Shown piece by piece: positions 14,704-20,832 of a DNA stretch of 20,832 bases. This DNA comes from Lachnospiraceae bacterium UBA3692 (GTDB taxonomy: Bacteria; Bacillota; Clostridia; Lachnospirales; Lachnospiraceae), in contig DFIR01000027.1 of NCBI GenBank assembly GCA_002372815.1, positions 1-20,832 on the forward strand. The letters are read 5' to 3'. A program made the position numbers and the translations under genes. The first letter of the stretch is position 1; each line of letters starts with the position of its first letter. Under the pieces are notes generated by a model. That model was not told where the DNA came from. It saw nothing but the letters and a program-made list of their open reading frames with translations, and did not search any database.

Positions 14704-17700
14704 ATGGATAAGTCTTCTGTGCCATGCAGCCGTAGGAAGCATGTCCTTCACAGGGCACTGGCAGCCCTGGCCCTGGCAGCCGTCATTCTTGCGGCGCAGC
14801 CGGTGCTGTCGCTGCCGCTGCTGACGGCGCTGCCGGCGACGGCCGCATCTGCATCGGCACCCGTCAGGATCGCCGTCGATCCCTCGACCGGCCGGGACAG
14901 CTACTCCGCCGTCCTGTACAACAACCGGAACGGCCTTCCCACTTCGGAGGCGAACGCGATCCTGCAGACCGAGGACGGTTTTATCTGGATCGGCAGTTAC
15001 AGCGGGCTCATCCGTTATGACGGCAATACCTTCGAGCGCATCGCCCCTGCCATGAACATCGGCAGCGTGATGTGCCTTCATGCGGACAGCCTGAACAGGC
15101 TGTGGATCGGCACCAATGAGAGCGGCCTGGCGATGATGGAGCGGGGCGAGTTCCGCTTCTGGAGCGAGGACGACGGTCTCGGTTCCTCCAAGGTCCGCTC
15201 GATCTCGGAGGATACGGAGGGCCGGATCTATATCGGCACCACCTCCGGCATCACGATGATCGACGGGGACCTCGCCCTGCATCCTCTCACCGATCCCCGG
15301 ATCGCCGATGTCTTCATCGAAGAATTGTGGCCGTCCCCGGACGGACTTCTGTACTGCCTCACCACGGACGGGGACTGCTTCACCCTTCGCGGCGGTGAAG
15401 TGCAGGATTATCTCAGCCATACAGATTCCTCCATCCAGAACATCACCAGCATCCTCCCCGATCCGGACGTTCCCGGGTCTGTTTACATCGGAACAGAGGG
15501 ATCGGGCCTCTACCACGGCGATCTGCGCAAAGGGGCGGATGCCATGGAGCGGATGGATATCGAGCCGCTTTCCTTCGTCAACGAGATGCGCCTGATCGAC
15601 GGTCATCTGTGGATCTGCAGCCAGACCGGCATCGGCGCAGTATATGGTGAGGAGATCTACTGTCTGGATGAACTGCCCGTGACCAGCCTGATCGGCCACA
15701 TGATGGTGGATTATGAAGGAAACCTCTGGTTCTGCGCTTCCCGGCAGGGCGTGATGAAGCTGGTCTCCAACCGCTTCACCGATCTCTTCGCCCGCTTCGA
15801 TCTCCCGACGCGGGTCGTCAATTCCACGTGCATGTGCGGGGACCAGCTCTTCGTCGGCACGGACAACGGTCTGCTCGTCCTGGAGGAGAACGGCCCTGTG
15901 TCGTCCGTCCCTGTGACCTCCGCAGTGACCGCCTCCGGCGCGCAGCAGGAAGTCACCGATCTTCTGCAGCATCTGGATGGCGTGCGGATCCGCTCCATCA
16001 TCCCGGACAGCCGCGGCAGACTGTGGATCTCCACCTGGCACGAGCGCGGTCTGCTGTGCTACGACGCCGGCCGTCTGCTGTCCTTCACGAAAGATGACGG
16101 CCTCCTCTCCAACAGGATCCGCGCCGTCTGCGAGACGCCCGACGGAAAGATTCTCGTAGCCTGCACAGGCGGCATGAACGTGATCGAAGGCGACCGCGTC
16201 GTCTCCTCCCTCGGAGAGAAAGACGGCCTCGCCAACCCGGTGAGCCTCTGCGTCTGCGCCGCGCCGAACGGGGACGCCCTTCTCGGCACCAACGGCGGCG
16301 GCATCTATATCATCAATGAGAGCGGCATGCGCAACATCGACACCCACGCAGGCCTGCGGTCGGGCGTCGTCATGCACATCAAATATGATGCATCGAGACA
16401 CCTTTACTGGATCATCGCCGGCAACTCCATCGCCTACATGACCGAGGACTACCAGGTCACCACGATCCCGAACTTCCCCTATCCCGACAACGCCGACCTG
16501 TACGAGAACAGCAGCGGCGATATCTGGGTCCTCAGCAGCGACGGCATCTACATGCTTCCCGCGGAGGAGCTCCTCTCCGGCGGCGACCTCCATCCGGTCC
16601 ACTACGGTCTGGCCGACGGCCTGCCCTGCACCGTGACCTTCAACTCCTACAGCGAGCTGACGCCGGAAGGGGATCTCTACATCGCAGGCACCGCCGGCAT
16701 CGCGAAGGTCAACATCGAGTCCGCCCTGGAGAACGTCACCGACCTCAAGCAGGCCGTCCCCTTCGTCGACGCCGACGGCGTGCGCATCTACCCGGATGAA
16801 ACAGGCGCCTTCCGCCTCTCCCACGACGTGACAAGGCTGACCATCTACGGCTTCGTGTACAACTACTCCCTCACGGACCCGCAGGTCTCCTATTACCTGG
16901 ATGGATTTGACCAGGAGCCCGTGACCGTGAACCGCCGCGATCTCGATCCCGTGACCTACACGAATCTTCCCGGCGGCAGCTACCGCTTCGTCATGGAGCT
17001 CAAGGATGCCCTCGGAAGAGAGAGCAAAGTCCTGACGGTCCCCATCGTCAAGGAGAAGTCCCTGCACGAACAGCTCTGGTTCCAGTTCGCCATCTTCCTC
17101 GCCGGGATCACGGCGGTCGGCGCGCTCATGTGGCTGTACACCCGCCGCAAGATGCAGCTCCTGGAAGCCAGACACCTCGAAGAAACAGAGCGCGAACGCA
17201 TCAGCAACGAGCTGTCTCTCGCCTCCCGGATCCAGGCGGACATGCTTCCGAATGCTTTCCCGGCATTTCCGGACCGGTCCGAATTTGAGATCTATGCCAG
17301 CATGGACCCTGCCAGGGGAGTCGGCGGTGATTTCTACGACTTCTTCCTTGTGGATGACGACCATCTGTGCCTGGTCATGGCCGACGTATCCGGCAAAGGC
17401 ATCCCCGCAGCGCTCTTCATGATGGCCTCCAAGATCCTTCTGGCGGACAACGCCCTGACCGGCAAGTCCCCCGCCCAGATCCTGACGGACGTCAACGCCG
17501 CCATCTGCTCCAACAACCGCCAGGAGATGTTCGTGACCGTCTGGCTCGGCATCCTGGAGATCTCCACCGGCAAACTCACCGCCGCCAACGCCGGCCACGA
17601 GTACCCTGTACTGAAGGAGCCGGGCGAACCCTTCATCCTCTACAAAGACCGCCACGGCTTCGTGGTCGGCGGCATGGAGGACACCCGGTACAAAGAATAT

Positions 17701-17943
17701 GAGCTGACCCTCCGCCCCGGTGCCAGACTCTTCCTCTACACAGACGGCCTGACGGAAGCGACCAATGCCGCAAACGACCTCTTCGGCACCGACCGCATGC
17801 TCATCGCCTTAAACAAAGACCCGGACGCCACTCCCGAACAGGTCCTGGCCATCGTCAGCACCGACATCGACAATTTCGTCAAAGAAGCCGAACAGTTCGA
17901 CGACCTGACCATGCTGTGTCTGCAGTATAACGGGCCGGCCTGA
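14704..17943 (+). CDS. exported beta-propeller sensor fused to SpoIIE-type PP2C phosphatase
   Basis: The 1079-residue signalling protein starts with a signal-like helix (~18-48, ending ATAASAS). A long propeller domain (~60-690) follows, made of Reg_prop repeats such as ILQTEDGFIWIGSYSGLIRY and DSLNRLWIGTNESGL, then a Y_Y_Y immunoglobulin-like domain (~700-780, YNYSLTDPQVSYYLDG), a membrane helix at 792-813, a short helical linker (EETERERISNELSLASRIQ) and a cytoplasmic SpoIIE/RsbU-type phosphatase (~830-1077). Metal-binding aspartates are all present: GGDFYDFF (D876, D879), MADVSGKG (D894), TDGLTEA (D1014) and FDDLTM (D1066, D1067). The expected role is to sense something outside the cell and dephosphorylate an anti-sigma antagonist or similar protein inside. 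No STAS or kinase partner is adjacent. AGGAAGGAG precedes the ATG and excludes the longer upstream frame. Confidence 0.92.
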   Translation: MDKSSVPCSRRKHVLHRALAALALAAVILAAQPVLSLPLLTALPATAASASAPVRIAVDPSTGRDSYSAVLYNNRNGLPTSEANAILQTEDGFIWIGSYSGLIRYDGNTFERIAPAMNIGSVMCLHADSLNRLWIGTNESGLAMMERGEFRFWSEDDGLGSSKVRSISEDTEGRIYIGTTSGITMIDGDLALHPLTDPRIADVFIEELWPSPDGLLYCLTTDGDCFTLRGGEVQDYLSHTDSSIQNITSILPDPDVPGSVYIGTEGSGLYHGDLRKGADAMERMDIEPLSFVNEMRLIDGHLWICSQTGIGAVYGEEIYCLDELPVTSLIGHMMVDYEGNLWFCASRQGVMKLVSNRFTDLFARFDLPTRVVNSTCMCGDQLFVGTDNGLLVLEENGPVSSVPVTSAVTASGAQQEVTDLLQHLDGVRIRSIIPDSRGRLWISTWHERGLLCYDAGRLLSFTKDDGLLSNRIRAVCETPDGKILVACTGGMNVIEGDRVVSSLGEKDGLANPVSLCVCAAPNGDALLGTNGGGIYIINESGMRNIDTHAGLRSGVVMHIKYDASRHLYWIIAGNSIAYMTEDYQVTTIPNFPYPDNADLYENSSGDIWVLSSDGIYMLPAEELLSGGDLHPVHYGLADGLPCTVTFNSYSELTPEGDLYIAGTAGIAKVNIESALENVTDLKQAVPFVDADGVRIYPDETGAFRLSHDVTRLTIYGFVYNYSLTDPQVSYYLDGFDQEPVTVNRRDLDPVTYTNLPGGSYRFVMELKDALGRESKVLTVPIVKEKSLHEQLWFQFAIFLAGITAVGALMWLYTRRKMQLLEARHLEETERERISNELSLASRIQADMLPNAFPAFPDRSEFEIYASMDPARGVGGDFYDFFLVDDDHLCLVMADVSGKGIPAALFMMASKILLADNALTGKSPAQILTDVNAAICSNNRQEMFVTVWLGILEISTGKLTAANAGHEYPVLKEPGEPFILYKDRHGFVVGGMEDTRYKEYELTLRPGARLFLYTDGLTEATNAANDLFGTDRMLIALNKDPDATPEQVLAIVSTDIDNFVKEAEQFDDLTMLCLQYNGPA

Positions 17944-17962
17944 ACATCCCGCTGAAGCAAGA

Positions 17963-17992
17963 GGGGCGGCCGCATTTTGATGCGGCCGCCCC
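17963..17992. terminator. hairpin terminator between convergent genes
   Basis: GGGGCGGCCGCAT (17963-17975) pairs with ATGCGGCCGCCCC (17980-17992) around loop TTTG. This perfect 13-bp GC-rich stem lies in the 58 bp between the phosphatase stop and the phosphoglucomutase stop. The U-tract is short on both strands, so it may be a weak terminator in each direction. Confidence 0.75.
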
Positions 17993-18001
17993 TTAAGTAC
18001 G

Positions 18002-19729
18002 TCACTGTGCCTCCGTCCTCTCGATCAGCGCCTCCGCCCCGGCGCGCATGTCATGCACGCGGGCGGCTGCCGTGTCGCGGTCCTCCGCGCAGGCGTAATA
18101 GTAGAACTTGAGCTTCGGCTCCGTCCCGGAGGGGCGCAGAGCGAACCAGGTTCCGTCTCCGAAGTCGAAGCGCATGGCGTTCGAGACGGGCACATCCCTG
18201 TGTCCTTCCAGGTAGTCGATGATCTCTCTGACCTGAAGAGCGCCGAAAGTCTGCAGCTTCTCCTGGCGGAAGGCTTCCATGATCCCGGCGATCTGCGCGA
18301 TGCCTTCCTCGCCTTCCCTCACCAGGGAGACGTCCTCCTCGTAGAAGTACCCGTACTCCCGGTACAGAGCTTCAAGGACCTCTTCCAGCGTCATCCCGCG
18401 CTTTCTGTAGTAGGCTGTCATCTCCGCGATGAGCATGGTGCTGCACACGCCGTCCTTGTCGCGGACTTCCGCCGACGGCGCGCAGCCGATGCTCTCCTCA
18501 TAGCCGAAGAAGTAGCGGAATCCCTCTTTTTCAATGTCGTGGATCTTGCCGCAGATGTTCTTGAAGCCGGTGAGCGTCTCGAACACCGCGATGCCGTAGC
18601 TGCGGGCGATGGCAGCTCCCATGTCGCCGGTCACGATCGACTTGATCAGCGCGTATCTGTGCGGCAGGTCCGCCGTGTCCGATCCCTTCGTGACCTCTCC
18701 CCGCTCCCGGAGTCCCTCCGCCATATAGGCGATCAGCATGGCGCCGGTCTGGTTGCCGTTCAGGAAATGGTACTTCCCGTCCCGGCAGGGGATCTCGATC
18801 GCCATCCGGTCGCTGTCGGGATCCGTCGCGATGAGCACATCCGCGCCGACGGACGCCCCCAGCTCCTCCGCGAGCCGGAACGTCTTCGGATCCTCCGGGT
18901 TGGGATAGCCGACGGTCGTGAACTCCGGATCCGGCATCTCCTGCTCCGGGACGATGCGGAAGTTCCAGAAGCCCATCTCCGTCAGCACCTGCCGGACCGC
19001 GGCCGCGCCGGTTCCATTGAGCGGCGTGTACACGATGGAGGCGGTGAGATCCAGATCCTCTTCCTTGTGCCGGCGCATGCTCTTCACATAGGAGAGGTAG
19101 GCGCGGTCTGTCTTCTCGCCGAGCATGACGAGCAGGCCCCGTTCCTCCGCCTCCGCAAGCGGCATCTGCCGGATGCCTCTGAAGAAATCCAGCTTCCCGA
19201 TCTCCTCCGAGATCCCGTCGGAGACCGCGCCCGAGATCTGCGCGCCGTCCGACCAGTACACCTTCATGCCGTTGTACTCCTTCGGGTTGTGGCTGGCCGT
19301 CAGGTTGAGACCGGCTGCGCATCGCATCTGGCGGACCGTGAAGGAGAGCTCCGGCGTCGGGCGCATCTCCGGAAACAGGTATACCCGGATCCGGTTCGCG
19401 GCGAGGATCGACGCCGCCAGCTCCGAGAACTCCCGGGAGTGATACCGGCAGTCATAGGCGATCACGACACCCTTGTCCGGATCCGCCCCGGACGCTTTGA
19501 TGTAGTTCGCGATCCCCTGCACCGCCCGGCCGATCGTCAGGATGTTCATCCTGCTCGTCCCGGCGCTGCAGATGCCCCGCAGGCCCGCGGTCCCGAAGGA
19601 GATCACCCGGCTGAATCTCTCCCGGATCTCCTTCTCGTCACCTGCGATCGCTTCCAGTTCCTCCCGCATGGGATCTCCTGCCGGGAGCTTCTCAAGCCAC
19701 TTCTTATATCTCTCCTTCGCTGTGCGCAT
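18002..19729 (-). CDS. pgcA: alpha-phosphoglucomutase (phosphohexomutase family)
   Basis: This enzyme interconverts glucose 1-phosphate and glucose 6-phosphate, feeding UDP-glucose synthesis for wall and lipid glycans or glycogen-type metabolism. The 575-residue length matches the Firmicute PgcA group. The active-site serine is S146 in TASHNPKEYNGMK, the metal loop is DPDSDR with D303, D305 and D307, the sugar loop is GYEESIG (~410), and the phosphate loop is RPSGTEPKLKF (532-542). SFGTAGLRG near residue 44 is the expected N-terminal signature. AGGAGGT five bases before the ATG at 19729 fixes the start; an in-frame ATG 36 bases upstream would overlap the helicase gene. It lies 14 bp after the helicase stop and is probably co-transcribed with it. 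The family is certain; sugar preference (glucose or mannose) is inferred. Confidence 0.93.
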   Translation of the reverse strand: MRTAKERYKKWLEKLPAGDPMREELEAIAGDEKEIRERFSRVISFGTAGLRGICSAGTSRMNILTIGRAVQGIANYIKASGADPDKGVVIAYDCRYHSREFSELAASILAANRIRVYLFPEMRPTPELSFTVRQMRCAAGLNLTASHNPKEYNGMKVYWSDGAQISGAVSDGISEEIGKLDFFRGIRQMPLAEAEERGLLVMLGEKTDRAYLSYVKSMRRHKEEDLDLTASIVYTPLNGTGAAAVRQVLTEMGFWNFRIVPEQEMPDPEFTTVGYPNPEDPKTFRLAEELGASVGADVLIATDPDSDRMAIEIPCRDGKYHFLNGNQTGAMLIAYMAEGLRERGEVTKGSDTADLPHRYALIKSIVTGDMGAAIARSYGIAVFETLTGFKNICGKIHDIEKEGFRYFFGYEESIGCAPSAEVRDKDGVCSTMLIAEMTAYYRKRGMTLEEVLEALYREYGYFYEEDVSLVREGEEGIAQIAGIMEAFRQEKLQTFGALQVREIIDYLEGHRDVPVSNAMRFDFGDGTWFALRPSGTEPKLKFYYYACAEDRDTAAARVHDMRAGAEALIERTEAQ

Positions 19730-19743
19730 CTCGACCTCCTGTC

Positions 19744-20832
19744 TCAGAAACGGATCTCCGGCCACTGCAGGACCCGCCGGCGCATGCCCTCCACATCCAG
19801 CACGCCGCAGGCGAACCCTTTCCTGATCAGCTCTTCGGGAACATACTCATCATACTTCTCAAACACAGGCACTTCCTTCGGATACACGAGCTCCATGGGA
19901 TCGATCTCCTCCGCCGCCTCCTCCGCCGTGATGCGGTAGAATTCCTCCTCGCTCACCTGCATCGTGAACTGCAGGTAGTAAGGGCGGGACGGGCTCAGGC
20001 CTTTCAGCCCCAGGCGCTTCCCGCAGCGGATCTTCAGGAACCGCTCGAGCGCGATGAAGGCGTAGCTGCCCAGCCAGGGGAACAGCGCCCACATTTTACC
20101 GCCGAGGTGCACCAGCGGCCGCTCCGCCATCCCGGCCTGCCGGAAGTTCTCCCGCGCCTGCCCCAGACGGGCGGACGCGTGCCGCAGCAGATACGGGTAC
20201 TGCCGGTCCTCCGTCAGCACGCCGTGCATCCTCTCCAGGATCCTGGTGTGGATATCCCCCGCCACGTCGCCGAAATACGCGGGGATGTTGCCCTTGACCA
20301 GGGTACAGAACACCTGCCGCCGTTTGTGGTCCACCTCGTCGACCACCCAGACGCGCCCGGCGATCGCGATCTTGTCGCCCACCGGCGGCGGTTTCACGAT
20401 CGTGCCCAGCTCCTCCGAACCGGCGCGCACGGCGTACTCGATATTCTCCTGGAAGACCGCGTAAAACTTGTAATTGTTGACGATCCGCTCCCCGGTGAGG
20501 CCCACGACCAGCCCGCCGTTCTCCGTGCGCTGTATGTGGTCGATCTCCACGAGGTGCCGGAGGAGCAGCCGGTAATCGTCCTGCGTGATCCTGTGAAAAC
20601 AGGACAGCGGCAGCACGCGCGACGCCAGCTCCGCGGGCGTCATCTCGCCGCAGGAGGCCAGGGTGCTCATCGTCTGGTGGTAGAGAAGGCTGAAGGGCAG
20701 CCGCTCCGTCCGGGGCGGCTCCACAAACCGCTCCTCGATGTACAGCTGCACGAGCGCGATCCCCTGGACCAGGTACCACGGGATCATGTCGGGGACCATT
20801 GCCCTGGCCTCCGGGTGGTCCTCCCGCATGAC
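19744..20832 (-). CDS. DEAD/DEAH-box helicase, C-terminal part (cut by window edge)
   Basis: Only the last 362 residues are inside the window; the frame is still open at the right edge, so the helicase core with Walker motifs lies outside. What is seen matches the C-terminal half of a Lhr-like DEAD/DEAH helicase widespread in Clostridia: ERLPFSLLYHQTMSTLASCGEMTPAEL (winged-helix-like), LLRHLVEIDHIQRTENG, ERIVNNYKFYAVF, a beta-rich part with GTIVKPPPVGDKIAIAG, LGGKMWALFPWLGSYAF, and the strongly conserved tail DPMELVYPKEVPVFEKYDEYVPEELIRKGF. These enzymes are thought to act in DNA repair; the role of this subgroup is not settled. The assignment rests on memory of the conserved tail, since no catalytic motif is visible here. 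Confidence 0.8.
   Translation of the reverse strand, partial: VMREDHPEARAMVPDMIPWYLVQGIALVQLYIEERFVEPPRTERLPFSLLYHQTMSTLASCGEMTPAELASRVLPLSCFHRITQDDYRLLLRHLVEIDHIQRTENGGLVVGLTGERIVNNYKFYAVFQENIEYAVRAGSEELGTIVKPPPVGDKIAIAGRVWVVDEVDHKRRQVFCTLVKGNIPAYFGDVAGDIHTRILERMHGVLTEDRQYPYLLRHASARLGQARENFRQAGMAERPLVHLGGKMWALFPWLGSYAFIALERFLKIRCGKRLGLKGLSPSRPYYLQFTMQVSEEEFYRITAEEAAEEIDPMELVYPKEVPVFEKYDEYVPEELIRKGFACGVLDVEGMRRRVLQWPEIRF

Noticed and set aside
14506..17655. 1049-codon open frame on the minus strand opposite the propeller-phosphatase gene
   Set aside because: It mirrors the GC-rich codon pattern of the real gene, whose aspartate motifs and promoter are clear; composition is shadow-like (D, V, A, G, H rich).

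Overview
The window looks like chromosome from a GC-rich member of the Clostridia (Bacillota), possibly near Lachnospiraceae. Reasons: strong Shine-Dalgarno sites (AGGAGG type), a YfhO-type membrane protein, a tandem glycine riboswitch with an intrinsic terminator in front of an AGCS symporter, a DUF1576 protein, a domain-swapped GH3 glucosidase and a clostridial-type helicase C-terminus. Coding regions use mostly G/C at third positions and intergenic regions are more AT-rich. No rRNA, tRNA, intact IS element or CRISPR array was seen. Family names come from reading the translations; no database search was run.

Left part (1-4608). A leftward operon holds a single-pass membrane protein of unknown function, tcdA (tRNA ct6A formation) and a small membrane protein whose ATG directly abuts the tcdA stop. 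Diverging from it is a large YfhO-family membrane protein with a near-consensus promoter.

Glycine region (4605-7285). A promoter overlapping the yfhO stop drives a two-aptamer glycine riboswitch and terminator, then an AGCS amino-acid:sodium symporter. That gene converges on, and overlaps by 41 bp, a leftward ketopantoate-reductase-family gene.

DUF1576 and the repeat island (7430-9767). A DUF1576 membrane protein is followed by about 0.9 kb with no credible gene. This holds two things no standard feature explains: a ~300-bp foldback element whose ~104-nt arms are complementary almost end to end, and five exact-length 62-bp tandem repeats, each built on a hairpin, ending in a duplicated terminal module. 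This is the most unusual part of the window.

Sugar region (9768-14503). A permuted GH3 beta-glucosidase is followed by a DeoR-type regulator and a divergent AraM-like glycerol-1-phosphate dehydrogenase, both broken by internal deletion and frameshift, then an intact AraL/NagD-like HAD phosphatase. The araM/HAD pairing recalls araL-araM of Bacillus subtilis. The locus appears to be decaying, unless the deletions are assembly errors.

Right part (14596-20832). A strong promoter drives an exported beta-propeller sensor fused through a membrane helix to a SpoIIE-type PP2C phosphatase. A shared hairpin terminator separates it from a leftward pair: a helicase (cut by the window edge) and an alpha-phosphoglucomutase.
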